DNA of 32,729 bases, from the NCBI GenBank assembly GCA_024400835.1, contig JAKSMC010000039.1, positions 1 through 32,729 of the forward strand, in the 5' to 3' direction. The stretch comes from Bacteroidales bacterium (GTDB lineage Bacteria > Bacteroidota > Bacteroidia > Bacteroidales > WCHB1-69). Within the stretch, counting starts at the first letter, position 1. Each line of letters opens with the position of its first letter. Below, one piece after another: positions 1-7,616 of this stretch. A program made the position numbers and the translations under genes. A model generated the notes under the pieces. That model was not told where the DNA came from. It worked only from the letters and a program-made list of their open reading frames with translations, and made no database searches.

Positions 1-64
1 TTTCTTCTGAATCAAATAAACCTTGGTTGCCAAGCTTTCTGTATGCCCTTTTGTAGGTATCCAT
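1..64 (-). CDS. 5' end of a gene, possibly IS5-type transposase (partial)
   Basis: Reading leftward from an ATG at 64-62, 21 codons are open to the window edge, beginning MDTYKRAYRKLGNQ and ending in FDSEE. A good Bacteroidetes promoter (84-114) lies just upstream, which supports this being a true start. The opening resembles, from memory, N-termini of some Bacteroidetes IS5-like transposases, but 21 residues are too few to be sure. If it is a transposase, an insertion sequence sits directly beyond the pigment cluster. It could equally be an unrelated short-leader gene. Confidence 0.4.
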   Translation of the reverse strand, partial: MDTYKRAYRKLGNQGLFDSEE

Positions 65-83
65 TTTCTCTTCAAATTTGCGG

Positions 84-114
84 CAAACATACAAATATTT
101 ATTTGATTATCAAT
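84..114 (-). promoter_or_regulatory. Bacteroidetes-type promoter for the left-edge gene
   Basis: On the minus strand TATGTTTG (91-84) matches the -7 consensus TAnnTTTG, and ATTG (114-111) stands 19 bases upstream as a -33 element. The leader to the ATG at 64 would be short, about 15 bases. Confidence 0.6.
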
Positions 115-134
115 GTGTTTTATTTAGAATTGCC

Positions 135-205
135 CTTTAAGGTTTAAGGTTTAAAGTCAACGTCAATGTTTGAAAGTAGAGAAGTAGAAAGGTAGATAAG
201 TAGAG
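135..205. repeat. Low-complexity spacer repeat (TTTAAGG / AGTAGA type)
   Basis: Degenerate tandem units of the form GGTTTAA and then AAGTAGAG/AGGTAGAT fill the gap between the dehydratase stop and the left-edge promoter. The same unit types return at 626-720, 1876-1905 and 3139-3185. No reading frame or stable hairpin is seen. Confidence 0.7.
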
Positions 206-220
206 GGTGGGACGCGAAGG

Positions 221-619
221 TCAAATAACGAAGACTTTCATGTCGCATTGGGCAACTGCGCCTTGCGCTGTGGCACTTTCCGCGTGGACGATGATGGCGT
301 CGAAAACTGCGGACTCGACGGTGACAGAGGTCTCTAAGGTCTCGCCAACGTTGGGCAGGCGAGAGACTTCAAAGTTGCTGATGGAGCCGATGACGCCGAT
401 GCGCACGGGCTTGTCCTGGTTGAGCCAGCCGATGCGGGCCGCACAGGTCTGCGCGATGTTCTCCATCAAACCGGCTTCTGTGAACTTGCCGTCTTGGACG
501 AAAAGATTGTCCGCCGCTATGCTGAAGTTGGTGCGTACAACCACTTCATCACACGACAACAGATTGTCCACCATAACAAATGGCGGTCGTTGTGGAATAT
601 AGGGAAGTGCGGAAGGCAT
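221..619 (-). CDS. Hotdog-fold 3-hydroxyacyl-ACP dehydratase, aryl polyene type
   Basis: 132 residues, the usual length of a single hotdog dehydratase. It would remove water from the 3-hydroxyacyl-ACP intermediate in each polyene extension round. The N-terminal QRPPFVMVD block (residues 10-18) corresponds to the HRYPFLLVD block of FabZ, and the helix with MENIAQT (52-58) corresponds to LEALAQ with its catalytic glutamate, here Glu53. The first histidine of the FabZ block is glutamine here, and no GHFPG loop is present. It is therefore not a housekeeping FabZ but closer to the dehydratases of aryl polyene clusters. It is the last gene of the cluster visible in the window, 102 bases after the methyltransferase. 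Confidence 0.8.
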   Translation of the reverse strand: MPSALPYIPQRPPFVMVDNLLSCDEVVVRTNFSIAADNLFVQDGKFTEAGLMENIAQTCAARIGWLNQDKPVRIGVIGSISNFEVSRLPNVGETLETSVTVESAVFDAIIVHAESATAQGAVAQCDMKVFVI

Positions 620-625
620 TTATAT

Positions 626-720
626 TGGTTTAAAGTTTAATGTTTAATGTTTAAGATGTAGAGAATTTGAAGAGTAGAGAAGTATGTGGGTGAGGTCAAA
701 GTCAAAGTCAATGTCAAAGT
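626..720. repeat. Low-complexity spacer repeat inside the pigment cluster
   Basis: The spacer between methyltransferase and dehydratase holds GTTTAA(A/T) units, then GTAGAGAA units, then four GTCAA(A/T)GT units. The array reaches the last bases before the methyltransferase stop codon at 722-724. Confidence 0.7.
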
Positions 721-721
721 T

Positions 722-1810
722 CTAACGTCTAATCTCGCACTCCATAATGCTGTGTCCCAGTCCGAGGCCGTCGTGGATGGTGACGATACGTAGGCCGGCG
801 TTTTCCACGCAGCGGGCCATATCGCCGGAGTAGTACATCTTGCTGTTGCCGTTGGCAATGGCAGTGAAGTAGATGCTGATTTGTGCCAAGCAGTAGGAGG
901 CGGTTTCAAAGCGCTGTCTGTCCCAGAAGGTCTCCATAATGTACAACTTGCTGTCTTTATCCATAGATTTGGCCGCGCGGGAGAGAATGCTGGTGACCTC
1001 TTCTTCGGAGAAGCAGTCAAGAAACTGGCTCATCCAGATGGCATTGAAGCCCGTCGGGAACGGCACGCTCTTGTCTAGCAGGTTGCAGCCGTGACCGTGA
1101 ATGCGGTCGGCGCCGTCTAAATCTTTGGTCTGCTCACGCATCATCTCGAGCTGTTGCGGCAGGTCCATGATGGTGACCTCGACCTCCTTGTTGTGCGTTA
1201 CGCATTGCGTTGCCCAGCGGCCGGTGTTTCCGCCAACGTCCAAAAGTGTCTTGGGGTGCTTGCTGAAGACAATCTCCAGAGCCTGCTTGAAGGAGTTGTC
1301 AGAGTAGAAATGGTCGAATCCGAACCAGCTTTTCTGCACTTGCGGCGGCAGCTGGGAAAGCCCTTCATAGACGGTCGGCCAGGTACCGAAGACTTTCAAT
1401 CCTTCGGGTTTGCCGTTGAGGATGGCCTCTTCCAAGTTGAAAAGCCCTAGGTAGTTGACGTCGTGGTTGAAGTCCATGTTAACGCGGGCCATATCGTCAT
1501 TGAGCAAAAACCAGCCGGCTTTGGCCAAGAAGAATTTATCCTCTCGCATCAAGATGGTGCCGATGGTCAGGGATGATTCCAAAAGCACTTTGGCACCATA
1601 GATGGACAGGTTGGCCTTTTGGGCGATTTCCTCCATGGTCATGCCCTCTTTGTGATCATCCAACATTTGGAAGATGCCGAACTTCACCATCAAACGTGAG
1701 ACTTGGAAAACGATAGGGCCAAAGGCGATTTCCTGTGCTAAACGCTGTGCCTGAATGGCCGAGAAACGCTCTTTGGCGTACATTTCTTTTTGCGGGGATT
1801 CGAGTTTCAT
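722..1810 (-). CDS. SAM-dependent O-methyltransferase of the pigment cluster
   Basis: 362 residues, typical of family-2 small-molecule O-methyltransferases. Residues about 25-105 look like the N-terminal winged-helix dimerisation domain, with an EEIAQKANLS helix. The Rossmann part carries SAM motif I, LLDVGGNTGRWA, at residues 189-200, followed by an acidic strand end at IMDLP. A methyl group would go to the aryl head (ring hydroxyl or a derived position) of the polyene; which position cannot be read from sequence. The gene lies 160 bases downstream of the acyltransferase and 102 bases upstream of the dehydratase, in the same direction. No lesion is visible. Confidence 0.85.
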   Translation of the reverse strand: MKLESPQKEMYAKERFSAIQAQRLAQEIAFGPIVFQVSRLMVKFGIFQMLDDHKEGMTMEEIAQKANLSIYGAKVLLESSLTIGTILMREDKFFLAKAGWFLLNDDMARVNMDFNHDVNYLGLFNLEEAILNGKPEGLKVFGTWPTVYEGLSQLPPQVQKSWFGFDHFYSDNSFKQALEIVFSKHPKTLLDVGGNTGRWATQCVTHNKEVEVTIMDLPQQLEMMREQTKDLDGADRIHGHGCNLLDKSVPFPTGFNAIWMSQFLDCFSEEEVTSILSRAAKSMDKDSKLYIMETFWDRQRFETASYCLAQISIYFTAIANGNSKMYYSGDMARCVENAGLRIVTIHDGLGLGHSIMECEIRR

Positions 1811-1875
1811 ATATTTTGAATAATTGTGATCTGTGAACTGAATTGATATGTTAATGTGATGATGTGGTAAGACGA

Positions 1876-1905
1876 ATCTTTAAACCTTAAACTTTAAATT
1901 TTGGC
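1876..1905. repeat. Short TTTAAACC / TTTAAA repeat in a cluster spacer
   Basis: A run of CTTTAAACC, TTAAAC and TTTAAATTTT units lies in the 160-base spacer upstream of the methyltransferase start. It is the opposite-strand form of the GGTTTAAAG unit seen at 626, 135 and 3139. Confidence 0.6.
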
Positions 1906-1970
1906 CAGTAAGCTCGGCCCCAAATATCCGGAGTGACTTCATCTGGCCCCTATACCCTAATTCCTGAGCC

Positions 1971-2867
1971 CTATTGTGTTTCCCAGAATTCGTAGAAGTT
2001 GAACCATTGTTCAGGGTTTTGGCGCAGGGTGTCTTCTAAGGTTTTCACGTATTGCCTTAATAGATTTTCAACCTTTTCTGTTACGGAGGTGACGCCCTCA
2101 GGGATGGTCAGCGGAACAAGATGCCCGTTGTACTGGCTGCCTTTGCCTTTGATGAGGAAGACGGAAATGACGGGGACTTCCAATTGCGCGGCCATGCGGA
2201 AGGTGCCAATGGGAAAGTCGGCGGGATGACCGAGAAAGTCCATTCTTTTTTTCTTGTTGCTGCCGAAAAGGCGGTCGCAGAGGATGGTGACGATTTCGCC
2301 GTTGTCCAAGGCATTCTTGATGGCAAAGAGGTGGCTCATGTCCTGTGCCACAGGAATCAGTTTGACGTTGTTTTCCCCGAAAGTGCTGCTTCGACGAGCT
2401 TGCATCACGGCACTTTCGCCGCCATAGATGACGCTGTTGACGGGCTTTGAATCCTGCTTGAGACAGTGCCCGAGCAGCTCGAAGTTGCCGATGTGTGAGC
2501 CGGCGAGGATGACCCCTTTGTCTTGGCTCAAAAGTTTTTCGAAGACCTCAGGGTTTTGTATGGACACCTGAAATTGCTCGCTGCGGCCTGCCAAGAGGGC
2601 GAACTTGTCGATGACGACACGCCCGAAGGTGAAGGCTGTGCGGACGTTGGCTTTGAAGGCCTCCCATTTTCCATAGCCCCAGATGCGGTGGTAGTAGTTG
2701 TAAATCGCGCGATTGGCCTTTCTGGCAAACAGAAGGCAGAACGGGATAATCGGGTAGAGCACAAAATAAAAGTTCTTTGCCTTGATATGTTTCAAGGCAA
2801 AGAATAGGAACTTCTGCCCGAAGGTCCCGCCGGCGGTTTTACCTCTCCATTGCTGGGACTCGGCCAT
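1971..2867 (-). CDS. LpxL/HtrB-like lysophospholipid acyltransferase
   Basis: 298 residues. The protein resembles the lipid A late acyltransferases. A hydrophobic segment at about residues 30-50 suggests inner-membrane attachment. The catalytic HX4(D/E) motif is visible as His125-Ile-Gly-Asn-Phe-Glu130. A homologue of this family is a standard member of aryl polyene and flexirubin clusters, where it is thought to join the finished polyene acyl chain to a lipid anchor. Its start lies one base after the ACP stop, so the two genes are probably translated together and the ACP may be its acyl donor. A housekeeping lipid A role is possible but less likely in this setting. Confidence 0.85.
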   Translation of the reverse strand: MAESQQWRGKTAGGTFGQKFLFFALKHIKAKNFYFVLYPIIPFCLLFARKANRAIYNYYHRIWGYGKWEAFKANVRTAFTFGRVVIDKFALLAGRSEQFQVSIQNPEVFEKLLSQDKGVILAGSHIGNFELLGHCLKQDSKPVNSVIYGGESAVMQARRSSTFGENNVKLIPVAQDMSHLFAIKNALDNGEIVTILCDRLFGSNKKKRMDFLGHPADFPIGTFRMAAQLEVPVISVFLIKGKGSQYNGHLVPLTIPEGVTSVTEKVENLLRQYVKTLEDTLRQNPEQWFNFYEFWETQ

Positions 2868-2868
2868 A

Positions 2869-3111
2869 TTAGTTTACTTTGCTGACAATGTAATCGTAGA
2901 ATTGTCCCAAAGTGCGGACATCCTTCATCTCTTCCGGCTTGATCTTGAAACCGAACTTCTTTTCGACGATGACGACGATGTCGACAAAATCAAGACTGTC
3001 AATGCCCAAACCTTCTTTCAACAAGGCGTCTTCTTTCAAAAGGTTTTCTTCAATTTCAATCTCTTCTACTAAAAATTCGTTGACGGTTTTGATAACTTCT
3101 TCTTTTTGCAT
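2869..3111 (-). CDS. Acyl carrier protein of the pigment cluster
   Basis: 80 residues and strongly acidic, with the phosphopantetheine attachment motif GIDSLDFVD and modifiable Ser39. It would carry the growing polyene as a thioester between the ketosynthase, ketoreductase and dehydratase. The sequence after the motif (IVVIVEKKFGFKI) is the usual ACP helix III region. It lies 80 bases downstream of the ketosynthase and one base upstream of the acyltransferase. Aryl polyene clusters often have two ACPs; only one is seen here. Confidence 0.92.
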   Translation of the reverse strand: MQKEEVIKTVNEFLVEEIEIEENLLKEDALLKEGLGIDSLDFVDIVVIVEKKFGFKIKPEEMKDVRTLGQFYDYIVSKVN

Positions 3112-3138
3112 TTTGGATATGTATTAGTGAACTATTAT

Positions 3139-3185
3139 TGGTTTAAAGTTTAAGGTTTAAAGTTTAACAACTATTGGCTAATAGC
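3139..3185. repeat. GTTTAAA repeat in the KS-ACP spacer
   Basis: GGTTTAAAGTTTAA units occur twice in a row, followed by CTATTGGCTAATAGCTAATAACTA-like copies, in the 80 bases between ketosynthase and ACP. The unit matches those at 135 and 626. Confidence 0.65.
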
Positions 3186-3191
3186 TAATAA

Positions 3192-4421
3192 CTATTTAGT
3201 ATTTCTAAATTTCTTGATGACCAGTGCGCTGTTGGTGCCGCCGAACCCGAAGGAGTTGGACAGATAGGTGTCGATGTTTTTCTCTTGGGTCTGGTTGACG
3301 ATGTTGAGGTTCTGGGAGTATTCGTCGGGATTCTCAAAGTTGATGTTCGGAGCGATAAAGGAGTTGAGCATCATCAGATTGGAATAGACGATTTCACTGG
3401 CGCCGGCCATCCAGCACTCGTGTCCGGTCATAGACTTGGTGGAGCTGATGGGCGTGCGGTATTCGGCGAAAAGCTTGTCAAGGGCCTTGGCCTCGAGTTG
3501 GTCGCCCTGCACTGTGGAGGTTGCATGCGCGTTGATGTAGTCGATGTCCTTGGCGGCCACGCCGGCATCTTTAAGCGCGCGTTCCATAGCGATGATGGAG
3601 CCGGCGTCGCTGGGCTGCGAGATGTTGACGCCATTGGAGGAGAAGCCGTATCCGAGGACTTCGGCGATGATGGGAGCGCCGCGTTTGACGGCGTGTTCGT
3701 ACTCCTCGAGGATGACGGTTGCAGCGCCGCCGCTCGGCACGAGGCCGTCGTGGTCGCGGTCAAAGGGGCGGGAGGCCTTGGTGGGGTCGTCTATGCGCGT
3801 GGAGAAAGCGGCAATGCCGTCGAAACTGCCCATAGAGAGGTAGTTGGTCTCCTGTGCGCCACCGCAGATGACCATATCCTGCCATCCGGCGCGGATGTAC
3901 ATCAGGCCGAGGCCGATGGCGTGGGAGCCGCTGGCGCAGGCCGCACTGATGGTGAGGTTGATGCCACGCAACTTAAAGATGGTGGAGAGATTCATCGTCA
4001 CCGTGGAGTTCATGGACTGGAAGATGGCGCCGGACCCCATCATCTGCGTGTCCTTGTACTCCATGGCGGTGGTGTGCGCGTCAATCACGGCCTTGGCGGA
4101 TGAGTCATTGCCGTAAAGAACACCCACTTCGTTGTTCTCTAAGTATTCTTGGTCGATACCGGCATTCTTGAGCGCTTCGGCGGTCGCCATGTAGGCGTAC
4201 TCGCCTTGCTCTGGCAGACAGACGCGGGAACGGCGGTCCAAAATGCCCTTGAGCACGGGACGCTCCAAAATGCCCGTCAGCGGTGAACGGTATCCGTATT
4301 CTATTCTTTTCGGGTCGATGCCGATGCCGGACTTCCCAGCACGCAGCGAAGCAGTCACCTCGTCCAAGTTCTTACCTAAACAAGAGTAAATACCCATACC
4401 CGTTATTACTACTCTTTTCAT
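3192..4421 (-). CDS. Beta-ketoacyl-ACP synthase (FabF-like) of the pigment cluster
   Basis: 409 residues, the normal length of a KAS I/II enzyme. It condenses malonyl-ACP with the aryl starter and later polyene intermediates. The full active site is present: Cys162 in SAACASGSHA, His299 in NAHATSTVQGD, Lys329 and His334 in STKSMTGHE, and the C-terminal glycine-rich NSFGFGGTNS loop. It is therefore a competent synthase and not a chain-length factor. No partner lacking the cysteine is seen in the window; such a partner may lie left of the edge. It is 94 bases downstream of the ketoreductase. Confidence 0.9.
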   Translation of the reverse strand: MKRVVITGMGIYSCLGKNLDEVTASLRAGKSGIGIDPKRIEYGYRSPLTGILERPVLKGILDRRSRVCLPEQGEYAYMATAEALKNAGIDQEYLENNEVGVLYGNDSSAKAVIDAHTTAMEYKDTQMMGSGAIFQSMNSTVTMNLSTIFKLRGINLTISAACASGSHAIGLGLMYIRAGWQDMVICGGAQETNYLSMGSFDGIAAFSTRIDDPTKASRPFDRDHDGLVPSGGAATVILEEYEHAVKRGAPIIAEVLGYGFSSNGVNISQPSDAGSIIAMERALKDAGVAAKDIDYINAHATSTVQGDQLEAKALDKLFAEYRTPISSTKSMTGHECWMAGASEIVYSNLMMLNSFIAPNINFENPDEYSQNLNIVNQTQEKNIDTYLSNSFGFGGTNSALVIKKFRNTK

Positions 4422-4515
4422 CTATAACAAATTTATATATACTTGTTATTCAATATATTATAAAAAATCAAAGCAAACTCACCTCTGATCACAGATTACT
4501 GTTCACTGTTCACCA

Positions 4516-5244
4516 TCACGTGTAAAGTCCTCCGTTAATGGAAATCACCTCGCCGTTGATGTAGGCGGCATCGTCGGAAGCCAGGAAGCCCACTAAGGCG
4601 GCAACCTCTTCGGGTTTGCCAAAACGGCCTGCCGGGATCATCTTCTTGAAGTCTGCTTCGTTGAAGTCCTTGGTCATATCGGTGGCGATGAAGCCAGGCG
4701 CGACGGCGTTGACGGTGATTTTGCGGGAACCGATTTCCTGAGCTAAAGCTTTGGTGGCACCGATGAGTGCGGCCTTGGCAGCTGAGTAGTTGGATTGTCC
4801 AGCCTGGCCTTTGATGCCGGACAGAGATGCCATATTGATGATGCGGCCGTCACGTTTGGACAGCATACCTTTGATGACGCGGCGGGTGATGTAGAAAAAG
4901 CCGTTCAATGTGGTGTTGATGACATTCTGCCAATCGTTGTTCTGCATGAAGATCATCAGCGTGTCTTTGCGGATGCCGGCATTGTTGACCAATATGCCGA
5001 TGTAGTCTTCCGGATGGGCGTTTTGCCAATTTTCAATGGCGGTGTCAACGGCTTCGGAATCGCTGACGTTGAAAGGCAGGAGTTCTGCTTGACCGCCGGC
5101 GGCTTCTACTGCCTGCTTGGTCTCTTCGGCGGCCTCTTGGTTGGATTGGTAGTTGATGATTACCGGATGTCCCATGGCAGCCAACTTCAGACAGATGGCG
5201 CGGCCAATACCTCTGGAACCACCAGTTACTAATGCGTATTTCAT
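4516..5244 (-). CDS. 3-oxoacyl-ACP reductase (FabG-like SDR)
   Basis: 242 residues, a classical short-chain dehydrogenase. The cofactor motif TGGSRGIG spans residues 7-14, NNAG 87-90, and the catalytic Ser140, Tyr153 and Lys157 are in place (NMASLSG and SNYSAAK). It would reduce the 3-keto group of each polyene extension intermediate with NADPH. It starts three bases after the ammonia-lyase stop, so the two are co-transcribed and possibly coupled. Placement beside a ketosynthase and ACP makes a pigment role much more likely than the general fatty acid cycle. Confidence 0.9.
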   Translation of the reverse strand: MKYALVTGGSRGIGRAICLKLAAMGHPVIINYQSNQEAAEETKQAVEAAGGQAELLPFNVSDSEAVDTAIENWQNAHPEDYIGILVNNAGIRKDTLMIFMQNNDWQNVINTTLNGFFYITRRVIKGMLSKRDGRIINMASLSGIKGQAGQSNYSAAKAALIGATKALAQEIGSRKITVNAVAPGFIATDMTKDFNEADFKKMIPAGRFGKPEEVAALVGFLASDDAAYINGEVISINGGLYT

Positions 5245-5247
5245 ATC

Positions 5248-6759
5248 TTATAAAATGTTGATTTTCTTTGTTCTTAAATAGTCGATGACGTGTTGGATGT
5301 CTGCATCTTTCGGCGTGTCTTCAATGAATTTCGGCACGATGTTGCGTACTTCCGTGTAGATCTCCTTTGTGAAAGGAGAAAGTTTGTCCGCGATTTCCAG
5401 GCAGTCAACGGCCTGCACCAAGGCGATGTAATGGATGGCCATGACTTGGTAGCTGTTGTCGATGACGCGTTTGGCCAGGATGGCGGAGTTGGTGCCCATG
5501 CTGACGATGTCCTGGTTGTCGTTGTTGTTCGGAATGCTGTGCACATACATAGAGTTGGACAGCGTCTGGCACTCGGCGGTTGTGGAGCAGGCTGTGAATT
5601 GCATGGCCTGGATGCCGTAGGTGAGGCCGAGGGTGCCCAAATTCAAGAACGGCGGGAGAATGCCGTTGATGCGGTCGTGGCAGAGGTAGTTGAGCTGGCG
5701 TTCCATCAACATGGTCAGTTTCGTGGTGGCAATCTTGAGTTTGTCCATCTCGAAGCTGACATAGTCGCCGTGGAAGTTGCCGCCGTGATAGACGGTTTCG
5801 GTGTCCATGTCAACCACGGGGTTGTCATCTACCGCATTGAATTCTTCGATGAGTATTTTTTCGGTAAACTTGAAAGCTTCGTAAATCGGTCCGAGGATTT
5901 GGGGCACGCAGCGCAAGGAGTAGTAGGGCTGCACTTTGTGCTCGAACACCTTCTCTTCGTGGCGGTGGAACATCTCGACGGCGCGTTTGCGCATGCACTG
6001 GGTGCCTTTGCAGACTTCGAGCATGAGCTTGGCGATCTCGCTTTGGCCTTCGTGGTTCTTGAGACCGTTGAGTACCGGGGACATGAAGTCGTCGTAGGAA
6101 GAGGCGATTTCGTTCATCATCACGGAAGCGATGACGGCGTATTGCAGCAGCATTTTGGCGTAGTGCAGGTTGACGATGCCGACGCCGGTCATCATGGCGG
6201 TGCCGTTGTTGAGGGCGAGTCCTTCGCGCATGGTCGGCACCAGCGGGGTGAGGCCTTCGATTTTCATCACTTCGGCCGTGCTGCGGCGCTCGCCTTTGTA
6301 GAACACCTCGCCTTCACCGATGATGGCAAGGGCCATGTGCGCCAGTTGCACGAGGTCGCCGGAGGCGCCTACGCTGCCATGTTGCGGGATGACAGGGTAG
6401 ATGCCGCGGTTGATGAACTCCTGCAGGAGATCCAGTGCGCGCGGGTCAACACCAGACTTGCCGGCGGCGAAGGTGAAATAGCGCGCCATCATGGCGGCTT
6501 TAACGTACAATTCGGGGAAAGGTTCACCTGCACCACAAGAGTGACTGCGGATGATGTTATATTGGAGAGACTTCACGTCTTCGTCATTCACACGGTACTG
6601 GGCCATGGGGCCGAATCCTGTATTGATACCGTAGATGACCTTGTCTTTGGCAAATTTTGTCAGAAAACGGTGACTTTCAGCGATGCGCTCTTTGATTTCA
6701 CCTGGGATGCATAACGGCTTCCCGTAAAATAAAACATCTTCAATTTCAGTTAATTGCAT
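5248..6759 (-). CDS. Aromatic amino acid ammonia-lyase, probable tyrosine ammonia-lyase
   Basis: 503 residues, full length for the HAL/PAL/TAL family. The MIO prosthetic group would form from Ala132-Ser133-Gly134, followed by Asp135 (VGASGDLVQL). The catalytic tyrosine loop is YGINTGFGP (43-51). The substrate-selectivity pair after LQYNIIR is Ser72-His73, the form classically linked with histidine. However, the run around it, and the later SMYVHSIPNNNDNQD block, closely resemble the Flavobacterium johnsoniae tyrosine ammonia-lyase as I remember it. The neighbours favour a 4-coumarate starter for an aryl polyene. It is the first gene of the cluster, behind a promoter at 6811-6818. Histidine degradation is less likely because no hutU, hutI or ftcD homologue is nearby. 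Confidence 0.85.
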   Translation of the reverse strand: MQLTEIEDVLFYGKPLCIPGEIKERIAESHRFLTKFAKDKVIYGINTGFGPMAQYRVNDEDVKSLQYNIIRSHSCGAGEPFPELYVKAAMMARYFTFAAGKSGVDPRALDLLQEFINRGIYPVIPQHGSVGASGDLVQLAHMALAIIGEGEVFYKGERRSTAEVMKIEGLTPLVPTMREGLALNNGTAMMTGVGIVNLHYAKMLLQYAVIASVMMNEIASSYDDFMSPVLNGLKNHEGQSEIAKLMLEVCKGTQCMRKRAVEMFHRHEEKVFEHKVQPYYSLRCVPQILGPIYEAFKFTEKILIEEFNAVDDNPVVDMDTETVYHGGNFHGDYVSFEMDKLKIATTKLTMLMERQLNYLCHDRINGILPPFLNLGTLGLTYGIQAMQFTACSTTAECQTLSNSMYVHSIPNNNDNQDIVSMGTNSAILAKRVIDNSYQVMAIHYIALVQAVDCLEIADKLSPFTKEIYTEVRNIVPKFIEDTPKDADIQHVIDYLRTKKINIL

Positions 6760-6810
6760 AATAATGCGCTTATATAATATTATATTATTTACCCTCTAAA
6801 AAGAAAAGCG

Positions 6811-6818
6811 CAAAAATA
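6811..6818 (-). promoter_or_regulatory. Probable -7 element of the pigment operon promoter
   Basis: On the minus strand TATTTTTG matches TAnnTTTG, 52 bases upstream of the ammonia-lyase start. No good TTTG element is found at the usual distance upstream. An AT-rich inverted repeat (TATAATATTATATTA) lies in the leader at about 6772-6787. Confidence 0.45.
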
Positions 6819-6881
6819 CAAAAATTAGTCTATTTTTTCTATTTGAAAAAACATAGAAAAAAAGGGGATGGCGGGTCTCCT

Positions 6882-7595
6882 TCAGTGCAGCACGCTGGCT
6901 AAGATTTCAGCCGATTCGATGTTTCTAATCTGCTCATTGTGGGTTTTGTAGTAGAGGATGAGGTAGTGTAGCAGATTGTTGCGGATGTGCCGCGGCGCTG
7001 CCACGGGACTGTCGCTCCGCAAAAGCATTGACAAGTAGAGGCTCTCCTCTTTTGGGATTTCCTCTTTCTCGTCTATGAGATAGGATTGGAATTTGCTTTC
7101 GCTCAATGAGAAATAGCAGTTGCTATCCGAGTAGTTGTTCTCTGGGAAGAAACCGAGAATGACGCTCAACCTCAGCAAAAAGCGCAAGGGTAGGTCTGCG
7201 AGTTCAATGTCTTCTTCGAAGACTTTTGCGATTTCTTCTTCTAGGAAATGGAAAAGTACCTCGTCTTCACCGGATTCGAACAGGAGTTTGTAGAGCAATT
7301 CGTTGTAGAATAAGAGGATGGCGCTTCTTGCCGGGTCAAAGGACAGTTCCATGCCGGTGTCTAATCTGGAGACGTCTTTGAAGTATTTCAGCCGCTCGCT
7401 GTTGTGGTCGTCATAGGTGGCGCTGACCAGAGCCATGGGCGAAAACAGGGAGGCGCGGAAACGGCTTTTCTTGCTGAAGGCTCCTTTCACGATGAAAGAC
7501 TGCACGCCACGTTTCTCCGTGAACAATTTCACGATGAGCGAAGTGTCGGAGTACTTCGTACCATGCAGTACAATGCCTTTGGTTGTGATTAACAT
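6882..7595 (-). CDS. recO: DNA repair protein RecO
   Basis: 237 residues. RecO binds single-stranded DNA and, with RecR, loads RecA at gaps. The N-terminal OB-fold signature is clear: TKGIVLHGTKYSDTS, LFTEKRGV and the FIVKGAFSKKSRFRA stretch. The C-terminal half is helical. It is the last gene of the rbfA-permease-porZ-recO run, 21 bases after porZ. A porZ-recO pair is common in T9SS-bearing Bacteroidetes. The zinc-finger cysteines of some RecO proteins are not apparent here. Confidence 0.9.
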   Translation of the reverse strand: MLITTKGIVLHGTKYSDTSLIVKLFTEKRGVQSFIVKGAFSKKSRFRASLFSPMALVSATYDDHNSERLKYFKDVSRLDTGMELSFDPARSAILLFYNELLYKLLFESGEDEVLFHFLEEEIAKVFEEDIELADLPLRFLLRLSVILGFFPENNYSDSNCYFSLSESKFQSYLIDEKEEIPKEESLYLSMLLRSDSPVAAPRHIRNNLLHYLILYYKTHNEQIRNIESAEILASVLH

Positions 7596-7616
7596 GTGGC
7601 TGGGGAAGGTTTTCTC

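Noticed and set aside
3285..4103. 272-codon plus-strand frame opposite the ketosynthase
   Set aside because: It is the antisense shadow of a gene with complete active-site motifs; its translation is rich in Gly, Val and Asp without any domain.
4428..4435. TAAATTTG -7-like element before the ketosynthase
   Set aside because: It would start transcription at about the start codon itself and has no -33 partner; a chance match in AT-rich spacer is more likely.
5290..6714. 474-codon plus-strand frame opposite the ammonia-lyase
   Set aside because: The lyase on the other strand has an intact MIO motif and full family length; the opposite frame is unusually rich in His, Val and Asp and matches nothing.
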